Source of the DNA: CAYGEY01 sp964349065
GTDB lineage: Bacteria; Patescibacteriota; Gracilibacteria; 1-14-2-50-48-13
Assembly (NCBI GenBank): GCA_964349065.1
Contig: CAYGEY010000025.1
Span: 1-12,937, forward strand
DNA: 12,937 nt
Direction: 5' to 3'
Shown here: piece after piece, positions 1 through 6,476 of the stretch
Layout of the letters: each line of letters starts with the position of its first letter
Numbering within the stretch: the first letter of the stretch is position 1
Program-made: the position numbers and the translations under genes
The notes under the pieces: model-generated
Told to the model about the DNA's origin: nothing
The model's input: only the letters and a program-made list of their open reading frames with translations
Databases searched by the model: none

Positions 1-9
1 GGGTTGTAG

Positions 10-105
10 AGGGGAGGGAGAAAAAAGCTTATTAAAAGAAGTATCTTAGGTACTCCTTTTGATATTGCTATAGCTGAACAAAGATTGTATAATATTCGTA
101 TGTAA
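10..105 (+). pseudogene. C-terminal remnant or partial reading frame of unknown gene
   Basis: The frame closing with TAA at 103-105 reads as a protein-like C-terminus (ending ...AEQRLYNIRM) but is interrupted by TAG at 7-9 and has no ATG, GTG or TTG start downstream of that stop. It could be the decayed end of a gene lying left of the window, or chance. I do not recognise the family. The promoter of the next gene lies inside it. Confidence 0.25.
65..93 (+). promoter_or_regulatory. Sigma-70-like promoter of the 120-1211 gene
   Basis: TTGCTA at 65-70 and a perfect TATAAT at 88-93 are separated by 17 bases, the canonical spacing. Transcription would start near 100, leaving a leader of about 20 bases before the ATG at 120. 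No Shine-Dalgarno sequence is visible in that leader. Confidence 0.65.
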
Positions 106-119
106 TTTACTACATACTT

Positions 120-1211
120 ATGGTAAATAAACCTGAAAAAGATTCATTGAACAAATTTAATAAAGAGAAAGTAAATGCTTCAGAAGTAATGCAACAGGTT
201 CTCCATGAGCAGATAAAAGGTTCTGTTGAGACAACAGAACGCATGAAATTGGAGAATCAATACAATAGTATTGTGCAAACATATACTTCAACGGGGGTCA
301 TTAATACTCTTGAAGATAACCAAAGCCTCGGTATTACAACTGCAGATAGCGAAATCAACCAGGAATATCCAGTTCCAACATTGCAACAAATATCTAAGCT
401 GCTTTCACACAAATCACCGGAGGAACTATCTGAATTTCATAAAGAAATAGAAGCAGGTACAATTGAATTTATTCTTGAACCTTTCGGAATGAAATTAGAC
501 ACATTAATGACAAAGTATTTTAGCCAATTAGTTGAATTAAGAGAAAAAGGGAAACTTATACAAATTGATTACACGGATGATGGAAAACCAGTCCCAAAAC
601 CGGTCGTAGTCAGCAACTCAATATCAAAAGATAAACCTCTTTGGAAACCATATTATAAAGGAAGCCAGTTTGGAGGCATAAAGTACTGCCAAAAATTTTC
701 AAAACAACTAGATGGTTGGTATAGTTCCACACCAGATAAAGGCTATAAAAAAGAGGAAATACTCAATGGGAAAAAAGAGAATGGCTCAGATCTTCCTGCA
801 GATTTGATTATGAATTTTCCTGGATGGAGAGTATTGTTTGTTAAACCAAATGCAACAGGAAGGGTGAATAAAAAAGTCGAAACATTATTCGTAGAATATA
901 ACAAAATTCTCGCTCCTCATTCAAATGAGATACAGCAATTCCCGGAAACTTTTGTAAGTAGAGCAATGAATAATTGGAATGAAAAAGGTGAATTGATTGT
1001 ACCAAATAATTATAGAAACGGTGTTGATTTTGCATGTATTTGTACAGGTGTGATGCTTCAAGATAGATTAGCCGCGGCTTGTTATTGGTATAGAGATTCT
1101 CAACAGTTGTATATGAGAACTTACGAATTAAATGATCTACTAGGGTTTACAGGAACTCAATATCTGGAGGATGCATTGAAATCTGATAGTAAAAGTTATT
1201 TAGAATTTTAA
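120..1211 (+). CDS. Hypothetical protein, 363 aa, unknown function
   Basis: I do not recognise this protein. It is soluble, with no signal peptide or membrane segment. The first ~100 residues are polar and probably helical (rich in K, E, Q, N). A second part from about residue 170 is rich in Trp and Tyr, with GWRVLFVKPN near 234-243, MNNWNEKG near 282-289, and a Cys-bearing stretch FACICTGVM near 304-312. Proteins with a similar W-R-x-L-F-V element and no known function occur in candidate-phyla genomes; this is recollection, not a search result. The start follows a good promoter by about 20 bases without an SD site. It converges on the 1248-1829 gene, and the two share a bidirectional hairpin at 1211-1239. 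It is transcribed opposite to the paralog array and may be part of the same accessory block. Confidence 0.8.
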   Translation: MVNKPEKDSLNKFNKEKVNASEVMQQVLHEQIKGSVETTERMKLENQYNSIVQTYTSTGVINTLEDNQSLGITTADSEINQEYPVPTLQQISKLLSHKSPEELSEFHKEIEAGTIEFILEPFGMKLDTLMTKYFSQLVELREKGKLIQIDYTDDGKPVPKPVVVSNSISKDKPLWKPYYKGSQFGGIKYCQKFSKQLDGWYSSTPDKGYKKEEILNGKKENGSDLPADLIMNFPGWRVLFVKPNATGRVNKKVETLFVEYNKILAPHSNEIQQFPETFVSRAMNNWNEKGELIVPNNYRNGVDFACICTGVMLQDRLAAACYWYRDSQQLYMRTYELNDLLGFTGTQYLEDALKSDSKSYLEF

Positions 1212-1239
1212 AAGGAGGTTACCCGTGGGTACCTCCTTT
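1211..1239. terminator. Bidirectional hairpin terminator (hairpin 1)
   Basis: AAAGGAGGTTACCC (1211-1224) pairs with GGGTACCTCCTTT (1227-1239) with one bulged T. It lies between two convergent stop codons (1211 and 1248). On the minus strand it is followed by TTTTAAAA, on the plus strand by CGTAGTTTTTA. The arms contain the SD core AAAGGAGGT and its complement. It is one of five related hairpins in the window. Confidence 0.75.
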
Positions 1240-1247
1240 CGTAGTTT

Positions 1248-1829
1248 TTAGTCTATCTTAAAGGGATTTGACATTTTCTCTTTATGTTCCTTTATGAGAG
1301 ACTGCTTTAGCCTGTTTGCTTGTGCGTCTTTGTCTTGAGCCTTTTTCAGAAGAAGAGCGGCTTCAGCTGCATCTTGGATAGCTTTTTGCTCATCCTTTGC
1401 GGCCTGTACTTCTTCTAAAAGCTGACGGTCATCTTCAGTTAAAATTTCTGAATATTTCTTATTAATGGCATTCAGAAGTGGCTGTGGGACTGCACTGTGT
1501 CGTCCAAAACTAGTAATGAACATTTCAGTGATTTTGATTTGCTGTACTTCCAGCATGTTAATTTCCGGAAGAAGTTGATCACAATACATTTCACAACTCC
1601 AACGTTCCACCAATGCTAAACTTAAAACCAGACCAAGTGCCTTTTGAGCGAGGGCCGGGTTGTCAGATCCTGAAAGTGTATAGACCGTATTAAAAATTTC
1701 AGAGTCTGGATCATTGTCAGGCTCAGTCCAATCCATGTTGTGTTTAATGCAGTAGTCAAGGGCAGCCAACTGCTGTTCTACATCAACAGATTGTAAATTC
1801 TGAGCAATTTCTAACCACGTTTTTGACAT
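1248..1829 (-). CDS. Small helical protein with C-terminal coiled coil, 193 aa, unknown
   Basis: No known family is recognised. The first ~75 residues are helical (LQSVDVEQQLAALDYC, then a DPDSEIFNTVY stretch) and align with the 3061-3432 protein: both have W-x(6)-L-Q-S, a following D, ALxxC, a D-P-x(2)-x-I element and a closing Y/A-L-V/L-E segment. Residues from about 130 to 185 are Lys/Glu/Ala/Gln-rich and look like a long helix or coiled coil, absent from the shorter relative. No signal peptide or membrane segment is seen. The start ATG at 1829 is preceded by AAGGAAAAA. Its promoter at 1873-1898 has the same 14-base spacing as the large paralogs, which supports membership of the same gene set. 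HEAT/ARM-like helical repeats are a possible fold, by inference only. Confidence 0.75.
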   Translation of the reverse strand: MSKTWLEIAQNLQSVDVEQQLAALDYCIKHNMDWTEPDNDPDSEIFNTVYTLSGSDNPALAQKALGLVLSLALVERWSCEMYCDQLLPEINMLEVQQIKITEMFITSFGRHSAVPQPLLNAINKKYSEILTEDDRQLLEEVQAAKDEQKAIQDAAEAALLLKKAQDKDAQANRLKQSLIKEHKEKMSNPFKID

Positions 1830-1872
1830 TAATTTTTTCCTTTTCTATTTCCAAATTTTTATTATAAAGTAT

Positions 1873-1898
1873 ATTACAACATTTTATAATAATTGCAA
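1873..1898 (-). promoter_or_regulatory. Promoter of the 1248-1829 gene, 14-base-spacer type
   Basis: On the minus strand TTGCAA (1898-1893) is followed after exactly 14 bases by TGTAAT (1878-1873). Five other genes in the array have the same layout. A perfect TATAAT also occurs at 1866-1861 but lacks a good -35 at usual distance. Confidence 0.5.
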
Positions 1899-1923
1899 GT
1901 TTTTCTTATAAAATCTCAAAAAA

Positions 1924-1947
1924 AGGAGGCACCACTCGGCACCTCCT
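1924..1947 (-). terminator. Intrinsic terminator of the 1966-2949 gene (hairpin 2)
   Basis: AGGAGG (1924-1929) pairs with CCTCCT (1942-1947), with an inner CC/GG pair around an ACTC loop. Reading on the minus strand, the stem is followed by TTTTTTTGAG. It starts about 19 bases after the minus-strand stop codon at 1966-1968. Same SD/anti-SD stem as the other array hairpins. Confidence 0.75.
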
Positions 1948-1965
1948 CTCACAATATGTAGAAAT

Positions 1966-2949
1966 CTACGTCCCGTACGGAACCCAGAATTCTGATTGGG
2001 AACCATCAGGCGAAACAGTAACATTTTTACTACCACTCTCACCCTGTAAAAGTAGAGCGGAAGTTTCAAAGTCACCACGGGCAAGTGCAAAAGCAACTTT
2101 ATCTTTATAAGACATAATACCAGCATAATGCCGACAACACGCCTCAACCAAATTGTCTGTATACACTTCCGGGTTTTTCAGAAAAAATTCGGCAAGACTA
2201 CCGACCTCTGACTCAATGAGCCAATACGGCTCCGGCAAAATGCGATCATAGCACTCAGGAGTACCATACTCAGCATTCTTCGCCGCATATTTCAGGAGAA
2301 CAGCTAGGGCATTGGCAATGAATGGTTCATATTCAGTAAGTCTTTCCAGCAATGGCAGGGCACTCTCAGAAAACTTACCAAATTGATTGTACAAAAAAAG
2401 TACCATATTGATTTCATCATTATTTCCAATAACCAGCAGGTTCTCCATACTCTCTTCAAATTTTGAGAAGCGACAATTGAAAAAATTCCCAAGTTCCAAC
2501 GCATAAAAATAAACTTCGAAGAGATCATCCAGGTCACGCTCATTTGGATATACACCACATTCTAGTCTCGTACTCAAAATTTCACTTTCAAGAGTCATGA
2601 GATACTCATACATTTTATGACAAAAATCCGCATCGTATGTGTTCACTGGTTGAAGAAGATTTAATGCACTAGGCAAGTAGGTCACAAGTGCAATAAACGC
2701 CTCTCGACCGCCTTCATGTAGAAACATCATGCGGACAGTATCATCAAAAAGATATTTTTCAAATACATCCTTCAACCCCTTATAGTGAATAATATCTCTT
2801 CCATGATCTCGGAAATAGTTCCGGGCTATAGTAATAACAACGCCCATAACCGTTTCATCTTCACTCTTGGTAATCCTTTCTAAGAGTACCTGCAAATATT
2901 GCAGTTTAGTCAAAGTCGTTGAAGTAACTTCAGTAGCATTTTCAAGCAT
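1966..2949 (-). CDS. Array paralog 1 (subfamily A), helical protein of unknown function, 327 aa
   Basis: One of four large paralogs. The frame is open up to 3018, but ATG at 2949 is preferred because it follows the leader shared by all four genes, ending in CGAGGA, and because the promoter overlaps the longer version. Motifs shared across the family: YFRDHGRDII (45-54), HEGGREAFIAL (78-88), LLKYA (218-222), EYGTPECYDRILP (227-239) and a GSLAEFFL element (250-257). The protein appears all-helical and soluble, without signal peptide or membrane segment. No nuclease, kinase or protease motif is visible. It is closest to the 6477-7448 protein: both share a DL-D-IF/LF stretch near 140, an N-F-F-x-C element near 155-160, and a C-terminal A-R/Q-G-DF-E element. 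The C-terminal ~25 residues are polar and variable. Function is unknown; a helical-repeat scaffold or binding protein is only a guess. Confidence 0.8.
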   Translation of the reverse strand: MLENATEVTSTTLTKLQYLQVLLERITKSEDETVMGVVITIARNYFRDHGRDIIHYKGLKDVFEKYLFDDTVRMMFLHEGGREAFIALVTYLPSALNLLQPVNTYDADFCHKMYEYLMTLESEILSTRLECGVYPNERDLDDLFEVYFYALELGNFFNCRFSKFEESMENLLVIGNNDEINMVLFLYNQFGKFSESALPLLERLTEYEPFIANALAVLLKYAAKNAEYGTPECYDRILPEPYWLIESEVGSLAEFFLKNPEVYTDNLVEACCRHYAGIMSYKDKVAFALARGDFETSALLLQGESGSKNVTVSPDGSQSEFWVPYGT

Positions 2950-2992
2950 AATATCAAATATCCTCGTTTTTTCTTTTGTTATTTGACCACAA

Positions 2993-3018
2993 ATTACACA
3001 TACCACAAAAAAGATCAA
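2993..3018 (-). promoter_or_regulatory. Promoter of array paralog 1, 14-base-spacer type
   Basis: Minus-strand TTGATC (3018-3013), 14 bases, TGTAAT (2998-2993). The downstream leader up to CGAGGA matches the leaders of the other three large paralogs. The spacer resembles those of paralogs 2 and 4 (TTGTNGTATG-like). Confidence 0.6.
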
Positions 3019-3060
3019 GGTTATTACAAAACCTCAATCTAATAAACTCAATAAAATGTT

Positions 3061-3432
3061 TTACGCCACCAGCTGATATGCCTCATCCTCAAGATACGCC
3101 ACTTGCTGAAACAAATCACAAGCCTTGCTCGCAACCACAATATCACCTGATATTGTAAGCTCTTTCAGTAATTGATATATTTTATTATTGGGATCAGTAA
3201 CATTAGATCCCCACACATTTGGTAATTGTTCACACATAACCAAAGCTAACATTTGCTTTTCCGGATCGTTAGACTGTAGATATTCAAAAACAATATTCCA
3301 ATCAATTTGATATGAATCAATTTTTAATGGACGAACCAGCTTCTCATGCATTTGGGAAAGTTCATTAGAGACTTCTATGCTATCTACCGGTTTTTTACTG
3401 ACTTGCTCCTTCTGCGTTACAAGAACATTCAT
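3061..3432 (-). CDS. Small helical protein related to the 1248-1829 product, 123 aa
   Basis: No known family is recognised. After a polar N-terminus of about 45 residues comes a helical domain that aligns with residues 5-75 of the 1248-1829 product (shared W-x(6)-LQS-x-D, ALxxC, DP, and a final Y-L-E). It ends where the longer relative begins its second part and lacks the coiled-coil tail, so it may be a shortened copy or a one-domain form. The ATG at 3432 lies 33 bases after a good -10 box (3466-3471). Downstream, on the same strand, is paralog 1 with its own promoter. A small plus/minus inverted repeat (AGGTT/AACCT around 3018-3034) lies in the gap, but it is AT-rich and I do not call it a terminator. 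Confidence 0.7.
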   Translation of the reverse strand: MNVLVTQKEQVSKKPVDSIEVSNELSQMHEKLVRPLKIDSYQIDWNIVFEYLQSNDPEKQMLALVMCEQLPNVWGSNVTDPNNKIYQLLKELTISGDIVVASKACDLFQQVAYLEDEAYQLVA

Positions 3433-3465
3433 GTTTTAATAATTGAGAACTATAATGCACACCAA

Positions 3466-3491
3466 ATTATACTTCATTTGTACTTAGTCAA
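3466..3491 (-). promoter_or_regulatory. Promoter of the 3061-3432 gene, 14-base-spacer type
   Basis: Minus-strand TTGACT (3491-3486), 14 bases, TATAAT (3471-3466). TTGACTAAG and the 14-base spacing are identical to the promoter of array paralog 3 at 6399-6424. Confidence 0.65.
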
Positions 3492-3510
3492 GAATTGTGG
3501 GCATGTTGAA

Positions 3511-3540
3511 AAAGGAGGTCCCGAATGGGGGACCTCCTTT
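3511..3540 (-). terminator. Intrinsic terminator of array paralog 2 (hairpin 3)
   Basis: AAAGGAGGTCCC (3511-3522) and GGGACCTCCTTT (3529-3540) form a perfect 12-bp stem around GAATGG. On the minus strand it is followed by TTCAACATGC, with TTTTT at the stem end. It lies 20 bases after the stop of paralog 2 (3561). The flank GCATGTTGAAAA is repeated at hairpin 4. Confidence 0.8.
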
Positions 3541-3560
3541 AGATTTTCAATATTATTCTC

Positions 3561-4487
3561 TCAGGGTATTTCCAACCCTTCAAAATAATTTGCGAAAATA
3601 ATCTCTCTGCTCCATTTCTGATTTGATTCAAAAAATCGCAAGACTGTAGGTATATCATGCTTCCTAATAGCTAAATACAAGCGATCAGGAGTAATTAGCT
3701 GATTTTTGTATTTATTTTCAAAAGCTTGAACGAGATTATTAGTCACATATTCATCATTGCCAAGAAAAAATTCTCCAACATTTCTATCTTTAAAATTACA
3801 AGGATCAATAAGAATACTCTCATAGAACTCAATAGTATTAAATTTTTCATTCCATTTAGCATGTTTTAAAAGAACATCTAAGATATCAATCAAAGGATCC
3901 CTGGCATATTTAACAGACTGCTGAAGAACATATATCATATGATCAGAACACCGTATATTCTTCATTGTTTCTACCGCCATCCTTCTCTCCATAGATGTAC
4001 CATTGAATAAATGCAACAATCTTTCCTCATATCCTGGCATTGTAACCAAACCATCAGAAATAAATTCATACACTAATCTGTAGATAACACCCAGATCAGA
4101 AATATCCTGCTCGGTAAAAACTTCAATATTGTCAGTTCTCATCTTCCAAATTTCTCCCTCAATCTTAACAAGATATCTGACAAAAATTTCAAATGGAAGA
4201 TACCCCATATTACAGATCCACGGGAGTGATTTGCGGATGGCAATAAAAGTCTCTCGTCCTCCTTCAAACAAAAGGATTTTACGACTTTCAGCAGTTGTTA
4301 TATAACTTTTAAGTATCTCAATGATCGTAGAATTTTCTACGATGACCCTACCATATTTTTGAAAATACTTAGCAAGTTGTCTAGCAACAATATTTTGTTG
4401 GAGTTCGTTTCCACCATGCTTTGAGCCGTTTAAAGTTTTTGCATGTTCCTTAAATCTTTGCCAAGATAAGAGATAATTCTCATTCAT
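3561..4487 (-). CDS. Array paralog 2 (subfamily B), helical protein of unknown function, 308 aa
   Basis: The frame is open to 4535, but ATG at 4487 is chosen because it sits 8 bases after the conserved GAGGA of the family leader. Family motifs: YFQKYGRVIV (41-50), EGGRETFIAI (75-84), a D-I-S-D-L element (128-132), LLKHA (206-210), a degenerate NTIEFYESIL (217-226) and GEFFL (238-242). Its C-terminus (FFESNQKWSREIIFANYF, 285-302) is shared with the 5408-6358 protein but not with subfamily A. No enzymatic motif, signal peptide or membrane segment is visible. It lies upstream of hairpin 3 and is divergent from the toxin-antitoxin pair. Its upstream region is one of two copies of a duplicated promoter module found also before recA. 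Function unknown. Confidence 0.8.
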   Translation of the reverse strand: MNENYLLSWQRFKEHAKTLNGSKHGGNELQQNIVARQLAKYFQKYGRVIVENSTIIEILKSYITTAESRKILLFEGGRETFIAIRKSLPWICNMGYLPFEIFVRYLVKIEGEIWKMRTDNIEVFTEQDISDLGVIYRLVYEFISDGLVTMPGYEERLLHLFNGTSMERRMAVETMKNIRCSDHMIYVLQQSVKYARDPLIDILDVLLKHAKWNEKFNTIEFYESILIDPCNFKDRNVGEFFLGNDEYVTNNLVQAFENKYKNQLITPDRLYLAIRKHDIPTVLRFFESNQKWSREIIFANYFEGLEIP

Positions 4488-4526
4488 AAATTTTTCCTCA
4501 ATTTTTCTTTTATTGTTTGAACATAG

Positions 4527-4552
4527 ATTACCCATACAACAATTTTATGCAA
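4527..4552 (-). promoter_or_regulatory. Promoter of array paralog 2, 14-base-spacer type
   Basis: Minus-strand TTGCAT (4552-4547), 14 bases, GGTAAT (4532-4527), then the shared leader (CTATGTTCAAAC, A-rich run, GAGGA). The -10 is weaker than in the other copies. Part of this promoter is preserved in decayed form near recA (8238-8258). Confidence 0.55.
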
Positions 4553-4653
4553 GTTTTTAACACAACTGAAACAAATCAATCCTATGAAAATAACTAAAAA
4601 TATTAGCTTGTTGTAATAGTATACCAACACTTTAGAAAACAATTCCTTGGAAA
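4531..4653. repeat. Duplicated divergent promoter module, copy A
   Basis: The ends match 8238-8360 at the same spacing. CCCATACAACAATTT is identical at 4531-4545 and 8238-8252. The block 4607-4653 matches 8314-8360 at 41 of 47 positions by my hand alignment. The start points of both blocks are 76 bases apart in both copies. The middle is diverged. Copy A lies between array paralog 2 and the toxin-antitoxin pair. Confidence 0.75.
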
Positions 4654-4693
4654 GAGTTACAGCCACAAATAAACTCAATCAAGAAATAAACTA

Positions 4694-4721
4694 TTGAGTC
4701 TAAAACATTAATACGTATAAT
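4694..4721 (+). promoter_or_regulatory. Promoter of the toxin-antitoxin operon
   Basis: TTGAGT (4694-4699), 16 bases, TATAAT (4716-4721). The -10 box lies across the left arm and spacer of the 10-bp dyad at 4707-4735, so a repressor on the dyad would block polymerase. Confidence 0.6.
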
Positions 4722-4735
4722 TCACACGTATTAAT
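4707..4735. promoter_or_regulatory. Palindromic operator of the toxin-antitoxin operon
   Basis: ATTAATACGT (4707-4716) and ACGTATTAAT (4726-4735) are perfect 10-base inverted arms around 9 bases. It lies 14-42 bases before the antitoxin start and overlaps the -10 box. Ribbon-helix-helix antitoxins typically bind such dyads in their own promoter; that this antitoxin does so is inferred. Confidence 0.65.
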
Positions 4736-4748
4736 CATAATTATAAAT

Positions 4749-4985
4749 ATGACCAAATCATTTACTACAACTCTCCCAATAACAGTACTCGAATATTTAC
4801 AAAAAGAATCTGAATCAAAGAAAATTAATAGAAACACCATAATTACCAACGCAATTAAACTTTATAGAAAAGACCAATTAAAGCGTGAAGCAAAAAAATA
4901 TTTCAAAACAGCCTCAAAGGAATACGAGGAGATCGCAAACGCAATGCTACATCTAATTCCTGAAGAACTTTATAAGTCAAAATGA
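4749..4985 (+). CDS. Ribbon-helix-helix antitoxin (MazE/CopG-like), 78 aa
   Basis: A small basic protein whose N-terminal ~45 residues fit the ribbon-helix-helix fold: a beta strand SFTTTLP (4-10), helix 1 around TVLEYLQKESESK (12-24), an asparagine turn and helix 2 around NTIITNAIKLYRK (29-41). The C-terminal half is charged, with a LHLIPEELYK tail likely to contact the toxin. Proteins of this type bind DNA as dimers, repress their own operon and neutralise the partner toxin. The TGA stop overlaps the toxin ATG by four bases (ATGA at 4982-4985), so translation is probably coupled. There is a promoter with a perfect dyad directly upstream. No SD site is visible before ATG 4749; the leader would be about 20 bases. 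Confidence 0.8.
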   Translation: MTKSFTTTLPITVLEYLQKESESKKINRNTIITNAIKLYRKDQLKREAKKYFKTASKEYEEIANAMLHLIPEELYKSK

Positions 4986-5353
4986 AAAAAATTGTAAAAT
5001 ATAGAAAGTACGAAATATTATTGATAGATTTAGAACCGGTCAAATCATCAATACAAGCAGGGACAAGGCCATGTTTAGTTATTCAGACAAATCTAGTCAA
5101 CGAATACTCTCCAAATCTCATTGTAATACCATTCACAACCAATACCAAAAAAATATTTTCAGGAGAGATTATGATTAAACCATCAGATACAAATGGTTTA
5201 AGCTCGTTATCAAAATTACTATCATATCAAATTGTGACAGTAAATAAAAATAGTATCATCAAAAAAATGGGACTACTGGAAGAAAGCTTTAGAAAAGAAT
5301 TATTGAGATCACTGGATATTGTATTAGACAGGGAGGACGAATTTGAAATATAA
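4982..5353 (+). CDS. MazF/PemK-family toxin endoribonuclease, 123 aa
   Basis: The sequence follows the MazF fold: YEILLIDLEPVK (9-20) in place of the usual GE-I-W-x-V-D-L/F start, AGTRPCLVIQ (27-36) containing the conserved Arg, NEYSPNLIVIPFTT (40-53) with the conserved Ser/Thr region, and an SLSKLLSYQIVTVNK segment (75-89) equivalent to the usual S-x-V-x-x-D-Q-I-x-T. In place of the typical D-Q it has Y-Q. The family cleaves RNA at short single-stranded motifs and halts growth. The length is typical. It is translationally overlapped with the antitoxin. The 3' end converges on array paralog 3 with hairpin 4 between. Codon use is very AT-rich, like the array. The target sequence cannot be predicted. 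Confidence 0.85.
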   Translation: MKKIVKYRKYEILLIDLEPVKSSIQAGTRPCLVIQTNLVNEYSPNLIVIPFTTNTKKIFSGEIMIKPSDTNGLSSLSKLLSYQIVTVNKNSIIKKMGLLEESFRKELLRSLDIVLDREDEFEI

Positions 5354-5365
5354 AGCATGTTGAAA

Positions 5366-5389
5366 AGGAGGTCCCATTCAGAACCTCCT
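5366..5389. terminator. Hairpin terminator between toxin and array paralog 3 (hairpin 4)
   Basis: AGGAGGT (5366-5372) pairs with ACCTCCT (5383-5389), with a mismatched inner part. It lies between convergent stops (5353 and 5408). On the minus strand TTTTCAACATGC follows, the same flank as hairpin 3. The plus-strand side lacks a strong T run. Confidence 0.6.
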
Positions 5390-5407
5390 AAATTTCACCA
5401 CCACCTC

Positions 5408-6358
5408 TCAGGGCAAATTCAGCTCCTCAAAGTAGTGTTCAAAGATAATATCTCGACTATTCCCCTCATTTCTTTCAAAGTATGAGCGAACAGCATCAAC
5501 ATTTCTCTGCGCTATTACCAGGTAAACCCAGTCTTCTTGCGAAAGGTATTTTTCATACCTATCAATAAATACCTTTAACAAATTCTCAGATACATAAAGT
5601 GGGTCATTCAAAAACATTTTAGCAAGACTGCCGTCAAGCTTAGCCTGATACGTAGGAACAATCTTTTCATAAAATTCCACTGTATCATACTCCTCATGAT
5701 CACTTGCATATTTCAGTAAAATCGGAAGAGCATGAACATACAATTTCACATCATCTTTCATCGCAATTAGGAAATGAACCATAATACCCGGGCAATACCC
5801 AAGCTCATACATCAGATCAAGTACAGCGATGGTGTCGCGGTTCTCTAAAGGTAAATAACTATACCCCAAAACATTACCAACAGCAGTTCTTATAACGTCT
5901 GCATCAAAATTATTCATTTGATAAAACTGAACAATATTGATAGATATTCGTAACATCAAAGTAAAATCCGACACATCACGATCTGTAGCTACATATCCTT
6001 TCGTTTGATACATTTTTATTCCAAGCTGACCGCACATACCAAAAAGTAACCCAAGCATCTCATCTCTGTGCAAGTACCTTGTGAGATTCTCCAGTTCCTT
6101 CACAGAATAAAGAGCCGCCAACGCTTCAATGCCGCCTTCTTTTATCAAAATCTGCCGAGCCTTCATACTCATAAAGAAATCTTTAAAAATACTTTGAAGA
6201 CACGTGTTTTTGATCATGCCGCGACCATACTTGGCAAAATACTTACCAAGCTCCATCGCAACCAGACATTCAATTTCAAATTTATCCAGATTTTTTTCAT
6301 CGTATGGCCAAAGAGACGTTTGAAATTTGTTTCTGGATGAAAGAAAGTTACTAAGCAT
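5408..6358 (-). CDS. Array paralog 3 (subfamily B), helical protein of unknown function, 316 aa
   Basis: Start ATG at 6358 lies 9 bases after the conserved CGAGGA. Family motifs: YFAKYGRGMI (40-49), KEGGIEALAAL (73-83; the Arg of GGRE is replaced by Ile), ALPILLKYA (210-218), HEEYDTVEFYEKIVP (221-235) and GSLAKMFL (243-250). The C-terminus (SYFERNEGNSRDIIFEHYFE, 292-311) closely matches paralog 2. The middle part (90-200) is the most divergent within the family. All-helical and soluble in appearance, with no catalytic signature. It has its own promoter at 6399-6424 and hairpin 4 downstream. Function unknown. Confidence 0.8.
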   Translation of the reverse strand: MLSNFLSSRNKFQTSLWPYDEKNLDKFEIECLVAMELGKYFAKYGRGMIKNTCLQSIFKDFFMSMKARQILIKEGGIEALAALYSVKELENLTRYLHRDEMLGLLFGMCGQLGIKMYQTKGYVATDRDVSDFTLMLRISINIVQFYQMNNFDADVIRTAVGNVLGYSYLPLENRDTIAVLDLMYELGYCPGIMVHFLIAMKDDVKLYVHALPILLKYASDHEEYDTVEFYEKIVPTYQAKLDGSLAKMFLNDPLYVSENLLKVFIDRYEKYLSQEDWVYLVIAQRNVDAVRSYFERNEGNSRDIIFEHYFEELNLP

Positions 6359-6398
6359 ATATTTTTTCCTCGTTTTTTATTTTATTATTTGAACAGAG

Positions 6399-6424
6399 AT
6401 TATACAAGTTGCAAGCTTAGTCAA
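6399..6424 (-). promoter_or_regulatory. Promoter of array paralog 3, 14-base-spacer type
   Basis: Minus-strand TTGACT (6424-6419), 14 bases, perfect TATAAT (6404-6399), then the leader CTCTGTTCAAAT, an A-rich run and CGAGGA. This is the strongest member of the promoter set. Confidence 0.7.
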
Positions 6425-6435
6425 TACATGAAAAA

Positions 6436-6464
6436 AGGAGGTCCCGAATGGGGGATGGCTCCTC
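6436..6464 (-). terminator. Degenerate terminator of array paralog 4 (hairpin 5)
   Basis: The run AAAAGGAGGTCCC, GAATGGGGGA is identical to hairpin 3, but the 3' arm reads TGGCTCCTC instead of CCTCCTTT. The stem keeps TCCC/GGGA and GGAG/CTCC with an asymmetric bulge. On the minus strand the stem is followed by TTTTTTCATG. It lies about 13 bases after the paralog 4 stop (6477). It is a decayed copy and may terminate less well. Confidence 0.5.
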
Positions 6465-6476
6465 AATAAAAACTAA

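Noticed and set aside
2950..3018. Longer N-terminus of array paralog 1 with a hydrophobic, Cys-containing stretch, like a signal peptide
   Set aside because: The stretch is the translation of the shared promoter and leader; the family start at 2949 follows the conserved AGGA.
4488..4535. Longer N-terminus of array paralog 2
   Set aside because: It covers the shared leader and -10 box; ATG 4487 agrees with the family layout.
1211..6464. Repeated hairpins read as a CRISPR array
   Set aside because: The repeats are over 500 bases apart, differ in inner sequence and sit at gene ends; there are no spacers and no cas genes.
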